Positions 21,026 through 33,068 of a DNA stretch of 64,000 nucleotides are shown in pieces (position 1 is the first letter of the stretch; every line of letters starts with the position of its first letter). The notes below the pieces were generated by a model. It saw only the letters and a program-made list of their open reading frames with translations, was not told the origin of the DNA and made no database searches. Origin of the DNA: Pachyseris speciosa (Eukaryota > Cnidaria > Anthozoa > Scleractinia > Pachyseridae); contig JAEMWC010000014.1 of the NCBI GenBank assembly GCA_016490735.1, forward strand, positions 796,001 to 860,000. The letters run 5' to 3'. The translations under genes were made by a program, and so were the position numbers.

Positions 21026-22845
21026 CATAATAATCCAACATGGCGGCCATACTCCACCTGGCCCAGCTGACCAGCTACTTTACAGCGTACATCTTTGATA
21101 CTGGACATCCATCTTATAGCCAACTGACACCTGTCAAAACAAGGTATCCGCTGACCAGTGTAACGTGACCATATCGCGGGCTCAAGTTAAGACCTCATCG
21201 AGGTCAGCTGTTTTTTTGAAGTTGACCGCTGACCAGGTACTTGCTTTCGATTGGATCGCAGGCTCAAGCCAAGTGTGGGACACCCAAACCAAATCGAGGC
21301 CGTTAAAATTTTTCGCGCGCTTTCTGCGGCTGGTAATTTCACATTCAGTTGGTTTCTTTATTTTGAGCAAAACAACTTCATCTTCTTCGATCGAAGTTTG
21401 TCTTTCGCGTAAAAAGCATAAAGATCAAGAACTTGTCAAAAGATACTCCGGAAGGTGAATTTTCAAGTGATGAAAGGAAGGACGGAAGATTTTTCTCAGG
21501 AAAACTTGGATCGATTGTGCGGTTGAAAACAGTATAATTCAACGCTTCAAGGGCTTTCACTTCACCGCGGCATCTTGCGTCTCACCAAGAAAAGTCACTT
21601 AACAGTTCACCGGTATTAATGGGAGGAATGAGTAGCTCAAACTCTGTGGAAGAAGCTCTTTCTTTGGACAAACCGTTTGCTATTTTTGCGGATGCTTGTT
21701 CTTACTTTACTGAAGCTTACGCATTTTCAAGTGGTAGAAACCTCTACAACACAGGACAGTGAGGTAAATTAAATAAATAGAAGCTTAACATTTGGTTTAA
21801 TCGTTGTTACTTTTGTTCAGGAATGAAACTTGTATTTTTCTCTCGAATGCATATAAATAACAATCATCTGTACTCGTTTTGGACGCAAAGAAGTAGTTGA
21901 ATTGTTTATTTGTTTTCTTACGTTGTTTTCTTTGCAAGCGAACGAGTGTTTTTACTCGGCATGGCTGACTGTTTTTCGACCTTGGTTCCTCACAGTAGCG
22001 TTAAGAAACTTTTGCCCTTATCTTATCAACACGTAATCGCAATGAGTCCACGTAAAATTAAGCATTAAAGGGGGAGACTCGAGCTCGAGTAAAAATAAAA
22101 AATCCGATCAAATGCATGTGCATGTGCACTTCTCAAAATCTGACATTAAGTTGTCAAAATGCTGCCAAAACAGTCAAAACTCAGCGCGCTTCACTTCGTC
22201 AAGTCTTTAAGAGATCTTCGTCGAAAGCAGCCTGTAAACAGCAATTAAGTTTCGCCGTCTTTAAACATGTCGTTTGTTTGAACCGGTAAGAATCAGCGTT
22301 TGGATGTTAAAAACAGCGAAATGGGTTGACTGGCTGGCTGGTTTTGATAAATTTTAAAGTGGACGGGTCTGCGAGAGAAATGCTTGTTTGGTTTGGCAAG
22401 CGCTTTCTTCGTTATCTGGATGATGTTTTGCCACTGAGAATCATTAATTGAAGAAGGTTCTTCGGAAGACACGGGAAGTAACAATTACAAGCTATTTTAA
22501 TTACTACCTAGTCTTGTTTAATTTCTCCACCTTCTCCTTCTTCGAGCAAACACTCGCCGGCATCGTACTTTGTTCGCTTGCAGTGTTTTTGTTTTGTTTT
22601 GTTTTTTTTGATCCGCTTTGAATCCCTTTACGCTTTCATCTCAAAGTAGTTAGACTCAAGAATTTCCGTCTTTTTTTTTTTTTTTTTGCAAACGTTTACT
22701 ATCGAAAACTCTTCGTTTTCCCTGCTGCTGCTCAATTGTTTTGGACACAAATTAAACTGGCCCAAATAAACTCTTGCGAAGTTGCTCGGTGAGAGTGTGC
22801 AGCTCCGATTCTAGGATTGGCATGGCTAAATATATATATGGCCTT
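20851..22845 (+). repeat. 2-kb noncoding repeat family ('GGAGCTCCG'), copy 1
   Basis: Starts with AGCGGAGCTCCGACGGCCCG and ends with GCTCCGATTCTAGGATTGGC. It shares about 1.2 kb with 42845-44050: CTTTTCTCATGGTAAAAATG, CGTGGGCGCG, AACATGGCGGCCATACTCCA and TTTCGCGCGCTTTCTGCGGC occur in the same order. A (CGA)n tract sits at 20951-20990. Frames in it are short and not conserved between copies, so it is probably a nonautonomous element. The inverted GGAGCTCCG motif at both ends hints at a DNA transposon. Confidence 0.65.
20951..20992. repeat. (CGA)n microsatellite
   Basis: About thirteen GAC units within the 2-kb repeat; the other copy (42961-42975) has five, so the tract has expanded here. Confidence 0.9.
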
Positions 22846-22849
22846 CAGC

Positions 22850-23290
22850 TTTTCCTTTTTTTAATCGCTACATAACAGACTGGAATGGTGTTCCATCGAA
22901 CATCATGCATGCACCTTCTTAAAGCAGTTTTAAGTCCTATCTATTACATTATTAGTGTCAATTTTAAATCAGATGTAGCTTGTAAGTGACAAGTATGTAA
23001 TTTAATTAGGTTTGCTTTGGATTACTTCATGATTTTTAGTCTCAATCTCAAATCAGAGGTGACTTGTAAGAGACAAGTAGTTGATTTAATTTGATTAGGT
23101 TAGCTTTGGGCCACGTTTAAATTTCACCTCTTAGTTTTTAGAATGTGTAATATTAGATAATATTCTTTGTATGGGAATTTAGTTTCTCCCAATTATTCTC
23201 CAGTCATGCACTTTTTTGTTTTGTATCAACTTAGTTGTATTCACATGACAAAGTATTATTAAACTTAAAAATAAAAATTAAACTTAAAGT
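22850..23290 (+). repeat. Possible LINE 3' tail
   Basis: A short frame near 22870-22920 reads like a LINE C-terminus (ITDWNGVPSNIM). It is followed by an untranslated tail in which a unit of about 60 bp (TCAAATCAGATGTAGCTTGT) occurs twice (22970 and 23050). The end is A-rich (23265-23290). Weak evidence. Confidence 0.35.
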
Positions 23291-25089
23291 AAGCTCTTTC
23301 TCATCAATGTACACATCCTTTGGACTTCCTCCTCCTGCATACAGTCTTTCAATTAATTTTATTAGTAGCTGGTCACACCTCGCTTGTGGGATGTTTGGAT
23401 GACATTTGGCATTAATGTTTAATGGAATCTCTGATGTTTGATGAAGTGTGTTAAGATCAAGTTAAGATGGCTAACGGATTTCCAGCACTTTTGCTTTGAT
23501 GAATCACCTTGATAGTGGCATCAACCAAATGCCCAATATATTATTATCAAGTTGTTTGGTCTTGCACTTAACTGGCCAGAAGAGCAGCTGGATTTCTTTT
23601 TGAAAACACTGTAGGTGCATTGAGTGATGAGCTTAATGTTAGCAAGCAGTTTTTTTTTGTGATAGTAAGGTCAAGAAGTAATTGATCAAAAAAAATATCT
23701 TGGTCTTAATTCATGGCATCTAAATATTTTTATTGATTTCCATGTATCTTTCTTTCATAATTTTTGTGAGGCATACATATATCCAGAGGATACACAATTT
23801 CCAATTTCTGACTGTCTCATGGGAGGCTGTGGATAATTGAAATTGCATTCATTATGAAGTGATGATCTGAATCACTATATATCTGATGTGATACTGATTC
23901 CAAGGAACAATCACCAGGCTTCTCCACCAATTTCTAGTGGCTCTAAACCATACCTAAGTAGCTAAGTATGTAACTAAGTTGCCTACAGTTGAACGGGGAA
24001 ACAGACCTGTCCTTAGGTATTGCTCTAAGATGTTAAGAAATGTTTTGTTTTAAAAATTTATAGATGAAAACTAGCTTTGCAGGTTCTTTTTTACACAAGG
24101 TATTAAAGATTATTTTAAAAAAACCTACCTCAATATTTTTATTTTGCTTTTTTAACATCTCCAAACTCAGTTTGGAAAGGAATTTTTATTACCTTACTCA
24201 ATAGAACGCTTGTTTTTAGGAGGGGTGGGGGTCCAAATTCGTAAAAGGGGATTCATATCTGCTAGCAGTTCTGGACTAGGGGGTCCAAATCTGATCCACA
24301 AGCAGATCTGGACTGGAGGGTGCAAATCCACGTGGGGTCCAAATCCACTGTGCCACTGGCTCAGATCACCTTTCCATACTATTTTCTACAGCATTAGGTC
24401 TGTAGCTTGAGTGAGGTCAGATGGGTGATATGACAAGCAGACTACATGTAAATGCCAGTAGAAAAAGAATGCTTTTGGAGCTCCGCTTTTAGGCTTGGCT
24501 AAATATATATATTATATAGTGACTGGGTGCCTTGAACTGGGAGTGGATTGAAAAGAAACGAATTATCATTTCCTTTTTGGCCTATTCATACTACCTATTT
24601 CCATGTAGTGATAATTGTTATGAATATTTTTCCAATGATACTGGCCGACTGCGGAAAGGCAAAATAGGTCCAGCAGTGCATAAAGAAAAATGAGTTAGCA
24701 CTTTAAGGTCGCGCAGGACACTTGCCTATTAATAAATTTATAAGCCAAATTTTGGGGGTAGGTGTTTCATTTTCAAGCTTCAAATCTCTGAATTGTGAGT
24801 GTCGATTCCGCTGAAATGTGACAGGGGTCTTGGTGGATGATGGAATTACATCATGAATGTCGTTTTAGGGGCGGATAGCGATTTATGGTGATCAGGCTGC
24901 TAAAGTTAGAACTGACAAAAAGCAGTGTTTGTGTCTAGGTTTTCTAATTAAGAAGCGCAGTAAAGTAAATGGTTTTATTACTTAATGATAAAGAATAACC
25001 TCTTCTGTGATGTGACAAAAGAAGATGTCTCATTTTCAAGACTCGTTGAAAGTTATTGGCTTCCATAGGAGTAAAACTGTGAAACGTAG
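23291..25089. other. No gene seen; small repeat fragments
   Basis: AT-rich with no convincing exon. At 24215-24350 a G-rich stretch repeats GGGGTCCAAATC four times. At 24476-24520 is an isolated end of the 2-kb repeat family (GGAGCTCCGCTTTTAGGCTT). Confidence 0.45.
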
Positions 25090-25098
25090 ACTTTGAAG

Positions 25099-25425
25099 TA
25101 GCCTCCTTCGCAGACGTCTTTGGGCTCGTCACGCGTTCCTGGCCCACCAACGTCTGCTGAACTGAACTGCCACTTCCGTTCGTCGGCGGTTAGCCTTTGT
25201 TTTGAAGAAACCAATAACGAGCTGCGTAAGAATGAAAATCGACACCCGATTCACGTGCATCGTCTGTTAAAATAATCCTGGGTTCGAAGTCCTACTTTCC
25301 ATAAATTGGAAAACGAACTATGATTGGCTAACCGCCGCGAACGGAGGTGGTAGTTTAGTTCAGCAGACGTTGGTGGGCAAGGAACGCGTGACGAGCCCAT
25401 GCAAAGACGTCTGCGAAGGAGGCTA
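25099..25425. mobile_element. MULE-like MITE with 9-bp duplication
   Basis: The 327-bp element has inverted repeats of about 105 bp (TAGCCTCCTTCGCAGACGTC) and a short non-repeated centre. ACTTTGAAG flanks it exactly on both sides (25090-25098, 25426-25434). A 9-bp duplication with long inverted repeats is the mark of Mutator-like elements. There is no coding sequence. Confidence 0.85.
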
Positions 25426-25434
25426 ACTTTGAAG

Positions 25435-28400
25435 CGTCTGATCTTCTTTGTGAAGTTTGTTTTTGCAATTTTGCTTCTGTCACATCCCAGTATAGCATGC
25501 TAAGTTTATCTCCCCGGTGCATCAGTTACTGAAGTTCTATATCGGTGAAGAAAACTCGGACACAACATTACAGTACTTTCCTTCTCCGAAGATCGAACCA
25601 TAGTTCATGGTGGTTTTGAAACCTAGCAAAGTTCTTTGTGATATGTTTTTGTTTTCTATTTTGGGGGTTGACCGTGCACAATAACAACAGGTGGTTACGC
25701 GTGTTCATACAACTACCCAATAGAAATATTCCGATTACGTAATTCACGCATAATACATGAGTGCAAAACAAAGAAATGTACACGGTCATGGGCCTTCCGA
25801 CATAAATCTTGGCCTCTTTGTCTTGCTCCTTTGATGTTTGCCGGGTTTCCTAACCATTTCCTTCTATTAAATATGATCGAGTGAGTCCTCTAATGTATTC
25901 AAGCATTTGCAAGAAGTTCATGCTTTGAGATTTCAATCACACGTGTAAATAGCAATACGCTGAACACACAATGTATTGAATAAATTTGGAATAAATTTGG
26001 AATGTAAAACTCTTCTCATAAATATTCCGTGTATCGTCGGAATAATGCTTACGTACTGAGATCAAGTGTCCTGTGTGGCCCTAATGGAGCATTCTTATAC
26101 CAGGTTTCTGAACGTTTCAACCGTTTCATAGCTGAAAGCAACGAAAGCGGTCATAACTAACTTGTCTTAGTACTGCCCAGTAATAAATCCTCACTGACTA
26201 CCAATTAACACATCGTGAAGCTATGTTATGGGAGTGAGATCCGTAGATTGCGGTGGGAAGAGGTTCACCCCGAAGGCAGATCTCGGAATATGATGAGCTG
26301 TCAACCAATACCAGGGGAGGAGGGTGGGGGAACATTGATCAGTACTCTCGGCAGTCGACGCTGTGACACAGTGAAATCAAATCCACGTGGACTATCGTAT
26401 TTATGAGGGGAGCTATGAGGGGAGCCCGCAACGCAGTAATGCATCCCTGAGGAACGCGGAGTATTTTACTGGGTGTTTCACAATGCCCCAATTAATTATT
26501 CAGTGAGAATATTCCCTGAAATACAATTGATGCGAAAGCGTCAGCCAGAAGTCTTTTTTTCTATAGTTTTCTCTCCTTCCATCCCAACCCCTCTTCACAT
26601 AGTTAGAGCACCTGAAACAGGCGGCTATTTAAGGTACATTGAGGTGCATCGCTAGAGATTTTATTTTTACTGACCCTTCCATCTACGACCACAGTGTGCC
26701 GGTGGGGGAATGCAACAGACAATGCAACACACAAACGTAGGATGGTCGTTACCCCTAGGAAAAAAGCATCTTGAGTGATCGAGCACCCTGGGGTAAGAGG
26801 CCGGTTACATCTGAAGTCGGAGAGCTTCGGGGTGGGTTGCATAAATTTTAACGACTGACAAAATGTCCACCTTCTGAGGCGTTGTAAAGTGAGTTAAAAA
26901 ATTTTACGCAAAGTGTTCTAAATCAACCAATTAACTGATTATAGCTGAAACGATTGATCCCAGAACATGACATTGAATAATGAGGACGACTCGTGCAAAC
27001 GTTTTCTCCTCTTTTTTCCTATAAATATCCCAGAAGGTTAAATATATATACCATGTGTAAGCTGGTAACCTGGCGTTAACGTATTATTACTTCAACGAAA
27101 GGGAAGTTGAAGTGATGCAGGAAGACAAATTTTTCTACACAAGAAAATAACCATAACAACTTCTGCAGCATGGTTATAGCTTTCGCATACACTTTACTGG
27201 AAGAAGATCAAGAATAAACCATGCAATACTGTTCATTTTTTAGGTATTGACTTGACTTAAGATCTCAGTAAATATTTCAAATTCAAAACCATTCTTAAGG
27301 AACCAGGGAGACAAATTGATACAGGGAGCAAATTGGAATGTTTAACAAGGAAGTTATAGTCGGTTCTTGTTTCTTCCCTGTTGACACTTTTGAAAAATTG
27401 AAGGTGATAACTCATAGTGTCAATTTGAAGCCTTCACTTATAACAACATCTTTTACCAACACCTTCGTTTCTCTATTACTTCATACAGCAGATATAGGAA
27501 AGATCGAAAAAAATTACCCCACACCCTTTGGTATATGATAGAAAATACATCAAAATGAATAATCCAGACTGAGGAAACTCTAATTTGCTTTTATCAGTGA
27601 TAGCGTTAAAAAATGGCAATGAATTAGTTAACAAGTATGGTTTTATTAAGTATTAATTTAATTGCAGAGTTACAGCTAGCAGAAACACGTTTAAAACCAC
27701 AAAAAGCAACGAGTTTTATCTCGGCTTCCGGACTTTTCCTTGTATGATATCAACCAGGTTTCTGCTAATTCTACCAAACAGGTCTAAAGGAGTTCAAATT
27801 TTGGGCCGTTGCAAGACGAAAATGGTTAACGAAGCAATGCCGGTAAAAAGAAACAAAACACACTTCTTTAATATTCATTTATTATTTTTCACTGTTTAGC
27901 CTCTTGCAGGAGCCTCAAGAAAATGTTTACGCAACTGTGAAACTTGAGAGCCTGTGTATATTTTTCGTAAGACACACAATAAGTAACGAAAATACCGTAA
28001 ATTCAACATTTTTTCGAGGTAAGTTCCTCGGTTCGCCTCATACAAGCTACGGCCCTGAACTTCAAGTTAGCAACCTTAACGCTATCATTAATAATATAAC
28101 GACATTTCTAGGGCAGTTAATTTAAATGTGAAGCATAAGATATCATAAAGGAAGCAATTATAACTTCGTAAACGTAGTACTAAAGATACAGCCTTCACGT
28201 CCTGCTTCCATTCACTGCTAACCGGCTGAGGGGCTAAGAACAGCAAATTACCTGAACGTCAAGGTAAGCCAGCTTTTTTTGCACGGGCAAAACCAATATT
28301 CCCTCCACACGGGTGTTTGGATCGTTTTGTCTACTATACACAAACGGAAACAGCGCTTCGGTACGAAAACGGGCCTGAAAAGCGCGTGGAAACCTGTATT

Positions 28401-28669
28401 CTTCATATGACGGTCAGTTCGAATCGTTTTATCTTCCGTAAAAAAAATTAACCTCCTAAGCCTGTAAACCTGTAGAATCATGCACAGTATGATGAACGGT
28501 TGTTTTAAAAAGTTTGCTTTTCCTTGGCGTTTTCCAGGCATGTAGACCTTTGGGTATCACCGACAGACTCAAACAGAAGGTTTTCGACAAAATTATCATT
28601 TTTTAACTAGTAGTTTCATTTCTGACTGACATTTCTGACTGGCGATCTGTCCAGGGACTTTATTAGTAT
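25435..28669. other. 3.2 kb with no gene recognised
   Basis: I read both strands and found only short frames without splice signals or known motifs. No inverted ends were paired. The sequence is mid-AT and looks like old intergenic DNA. Confidence 0.4.
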
Positions 28670-28912
28670 AAAAGACGTCAAAGTAAGGGAAAAAAGAAAA
28701 ATTTGTCGTCACGTTCTCACCTTCTCGAGAAAACATAAAATTTGGTCATTTCACATTGTTCTTTTGCACGGCCGGGATGGCAAAAAAATGTACCAAAATG
28801 TAAAACGAACGTGCAGATCTAGAGCCATTGCTTTTGCTCATTAAGTCAATTGTTTTGTGGCGTTCTTATTGCCGTTACCGTCTTCCCTGTCGTTCTCATT
28901 GCTTAAGGTCAC
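28670..28912 (-). mobile_element. Partial copy of the CGACGACGGCAACG MITE
   Basis: Read on the minus strand it follows 19773-20000 closely: GCGTTTTGTGG-type outer part, TTTTACATTTTGGTACATTT, GTGAAATGACCAAATTTTAT and TTCTCGAGAA. The inner (right) half is missing. Confidence 0.7.
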
Positions 28913-28939
28913 TATTATTTACGATCGGAAAGACAAGTT

Positions 28940-29100
28940 TACTGTACGATTTTCGGTCGTGGGTTCGACTCACGCACAAGCCTGAATTATTTTTCAGGCT
29001 TTATTTTTACTGCTGTTTAAGTACTGTTCATAACTGCGATGATCATTCAAATATTCGTTCTTTAATCCGCAGTTCAAATGTATGATTTTCATATATTCAT
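28940..29100 (+). repeat. tRNA-derived SINE, 3' part
   Basis: Begins inside a B-box-like GTGGGTTCGACTCACGCACA, then the SINE body (AAGCCTGAA, TTTTTCAGGCTTTATTTTTA) and its tail GTACTGTTCATAACTGCGAT. The same tail recurs at 62690-62830 and the same head at 29352 and 49737. Confidence 0.65.
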
Positions 29101-29351
29101 TCTGACATATTCATGCCGTCTATTTCTTCTCGCGAAATGCGAGTCATTTTGAATATGAGCTCGCGCCGGACCTTTCGTTTTTTTGCCGCAGGTCGATGCA
29201 CACATGCATTACTTTATTCAGCTGGCCGGGGAGTTAGTTATTTTGTTGGTTCGTAATAAACCCATGAGTGATGAAATACATGGATATGGAAAAATAAAGA
29301 TTATATGATTGAATGGCAGATTAAATAAATGAAGATGTGAACGATCGTCCC

Positions 29352-29470
29352 ATCAGTTGGCTTGTTAGCTCAGTTGGTAGATCAATGCACCGGTATCCCA
29401 GAGGTCATAGATTCGAACACCGCACAAGCCCGAATTTTTTCAGGCTTTCTTTTCGCTAAAGCTATGTTGA
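29352..29470 (+). repeat. tRNA-derived SINE head
   Basis: GGCTTGTTAGCTCAGTTGGT begins a tRNA-like unit with matching ends (GGCTTGT / ACAAGCC), A-box TAGCTCAGTTGG and B-box ATTCGAACAC. The anticodon stem pairs poorly and position 33 is C where tRNAs have T, so it is a SINE head, not a working tRNA gene. It lies 60 bp upstream of the vWFA gene's first exon. Confidence 0.65.
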
Positions 29471-29530
29471 GAAATAATGTCACCATGTGTTCTTCTCACT
29501 CAGTTTCAGGTGTATTAACGGATCCCAAAG

Positions 29531-32394
29531 ATGACTGCTTTCAGTGTCTTGGTTTGCCTTCTTTGTTTGCTGTCCATTACAGCTGCAGGTAAAAATTATT
29601 TACTCTGTTCTGAAAGAGGTAAAATTTGCGACATCGTCGGTGCTGGCCGCCTTCTTTCATCAGTTAGGTTTTTCAGTGTTTTAAATCACTTATTCCTAGC
29701 GTCGTTGTCAACTGAAGTCCACACATTTAAATGAATTTATGTGATTTACCAATAAAAGCACTGCCTCTCATGCTAGTTAAAATTACCTTTCATCGGATAC
29801 CGTAAGTATTATTTCCTCACTTTACGCATGGCCAGGTGGCAACCATTTGGAACTTTCCTTTTAAACGAATGCCGGTGAATATGAGCACCTGTGGGTGGTC
29901 TTTCTAAGGCGAGTGTGCAGTTATCTGATAGCGAAACGGGTTTGAAAGTGTGAGAAGATTTGTCTCGAACGTCTTAAATAGGACTTTCCACTGCGCGGTA
30001 CATATCATGGCTAACAAGCACTGCCACGTTTTTCAGATTCCGGTTGTACACTCGACCTTGGTTTTGTAATCGACACAACGGAGAGTATTACCACAGGGTG
30101 CAGAGGAGTTCTGTTCGATCGTACACGACAAAGTCTCACCTTGTTAATTCCAAAATATGTTTACTTTGTACGATAAAGATTGTCGAAATGAAATCCTTCT
30201 GATTTGTGAATGTTTTCTGCTTCCATATCCTTCTATATTCCCCGATCTTGTCTCTTTCTGGTACGGTTTCAGCAATGTTTATTTGCATGTACCGCGGACC
30301 AAAGTACTGTGGGCGCGCACGGTTACAAAAGGTTGGCTTACAGTACAAGAAGAGGAAGAGAATTGTTCTAATTATTAGTTAGCTATTGTTTGAAGGGTAT
30401 ATGTTGTGACCTCGTAGAATAAACGTGTTGTTAGTATTTGTTGGCTATCCAGTCCGTCTAGCTCAATTTGTGTTTCCCTGGTGGACGGTTTCGATTTTTT
30501 TTTGCCTCCGGTGGGTTTTCCTTGAGTGGAGCTGGCCTTTTGAAAGACAAACTTGCTATGTTTTTATCCTTCCCCAACGGGAGATTACTCTCCCGTTTCC
30601 GGTCACTGCCCACTTCCGTCACCAGTTATTGCGGTTCACATCGAACTAGTCACATGACGCTTGTTTCCTCCCTTTACTCTTCTTTTACTCAGCACTTCGT
30701 GCCTCGTTCGGAAAGCTTCGTTTTCCGATTTCCGAAGCTTATTCGTTGCCCTTCGGGCAAAGACCATATGCGCCCGCGGCCAGCGTCAGTTCGACGCGGT
30801 ATATGCAAGTAAACATGGCGGAAAGCCATTCGAGAGAGACAAGATCGGGGGATATAGAAGGATTTGGAAGCAGAAAACATTCACAAATCGGAAGGATTTC
30901 ATTTCGACAATCTTTATCGTACAAAGTAAATATATTTTGGAATTAACGAGGTGGGACTTTGTCGTGTACGATCGAACAGAACTCCTCTGCACCCTGTGGT
31001 ATTACGAACGAAAATATCCCTAAACTGAGGAATGCCCTAAGTCTGCTTGTTCAGCTGTTTAAGGTATCTGAGGATGGGACCCATGTGTCTCTTGAGACCT
31101 TCGCGAACACGAGCACCCTTCACAGCAAATTCAGTGACGACGACTATTACAGTAACGAAGCCGTTTTAAAGCTCATAAACGAAAGGGTTGGCATGTTGTC
31201 AAAGCCAACTCGTCTGGATCACGCAATTCAAATGGCTGACGAGAAAATGTTTACCAAAGAAAATGGCAACAGACCGGGGGTGTCGAGTGTGATGGTATTA
31301 CTGACAGATGGGAAATCTAACCCAAAAACAAACGTTACACGATACATGCAAGATATCAAGGACATAAAGGTTAGATTCTTCTTTATTGTGATTCTTTAAG
31401 TTTTGGGTTATCATGCTGAGTACAGCTTATTGTTTCCAATGGCATAATGCGTTAAAAATTCTCTAAAAAGCTTGTGCAACGAAGATTTGACTCTCATGAC
31501 AGTTGCATGAAAGACCAACTCTGTCAACTCTTTACTGAGCCTTGGGCCAAACGAGAGCGCCCGAGAGAGAGGGTTCACGAGAGTGCCTCAGGAAATATTG
31601 CATGGCAAATCCAAAGTACAATTCAAGTACTGTCTTGTCAATTGTAAGCATTCTTGGCAGGCAATTTTACACGCAAGAGAAAAGCTCTGGCGTGATTTTC
31701 ACCCATGCGGTACGTTTAAAGAAGATGGAAGCCATATAAAACCTCTCGTTGCAGCTCTCACGAAACCTTTTAATATGCTCAGATTCAATGAAAGCCACGT
31801 GAAAATTGACAAGAGTCCAGGAGAGGACATGCGAATTTCAGAACAAACGAGACATTTGTCGGAGCCCGAACTCTCGGCAAATGTTGTGGCCTGGGCTTTA
31901 CAGAAGTCTATTTAGTTAACGCGAAGGCTACTTATAGAAATTTAGGCTACTGAGCCAGATCCCGGGGGTACTCCCCATAATGGCCTATACGGGGAGGCTC
32001 CGCCCGAAAGGGGTACCTTTTTCACGCTTCAGGTATATGAAAGGGTAGAGATTTCATGAGTCGAAGTATATGAAAGGGTAGGGAAATCTTTCATTGAGTT
32101 TTTAAAAGGGCTTTTAATATTTCGAACACACATACCTTATGACTGTACTGTTTTACTTTATTGAACGCTACATGAAAATGACAAGAAAACTTCCCGTTTT
32201 AGGTATGCGAAAGGGGTACTGTTTGTCAATGGAAGAAAAACGAAAGGGGTACCTTTTCTGTCAAAAATGGTATATAAAAGGGTAAGAGGTCGGACCTCGG
32301 GGCGGAGCCTCCCCGTATTAAAATTTTCTTAGTACCCCCTCGGGGCCAGATCTAATCAGGAGTTTGAGGTTCTATCAAAGGTAAAGGAATATAT

Positions 32395-32442
<48 letters not shown>

Positions 32443-32495
32443 ATAGATAGAGAAATAAGAAATAAGGACAGTGGGGCGAACTTCTAGCTGATCTA

Positions 32496-32535
<40 letters not shown>

Positions 32536-33018
32536 ATATATATATATATATATATATAGATAGATAGATAAATAAGAGATAATGGCAGTGGGGCAAACTT
32601 CTAGCCGATCTGACGGATGTAATAACGTTTCGGCTGTTCAGCCTTCTTCAGATTAAAAAGTTTAAAAACCAAGAATTTAAAACTATTTACAATGGTTGTG
32701 CTAGTCTGAGGTCCTAGCTTATATAAGTCAGATGATTAACAAATACAAAAAAGGTGAGTGACAGAAGTTATGTAATCGATCCAACGTAACAAATTCCCCG
32801 CAAGGGGCCTCTGAACAATCGTGATTAGTGTCAAAACAAATTCCCAAGGCAGGGCCCTTAAACAATGTAATAAGCTCCCTGCTGAGGGCCCTTGAATGGC
32901 AAAATTCAAACAAAAATAACAGAATCCCCCAACGGAGCCACTGAACGCAAAAGCAATCACAAAACCTCTGTTTTTTTTTTTTTTCAAACATTATTGTTAA
33001 ATAATGATTGTTAAACAT

Positions 33019-33068
<50 letters not shown>

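Noticed and set aside
29352..29430. Possible tRNA gene with matching acceptor ends
   Set aside because: Anticodon stem mispairs, position 33 is not T, and the unit is part of a SINE repeated at 49737; not a functional tRNA.
31583..31915. 110-codon frame in the vWFA intron
   Set aside because: No recognised motif, no splice support and in the middle of an intron full of insertions.
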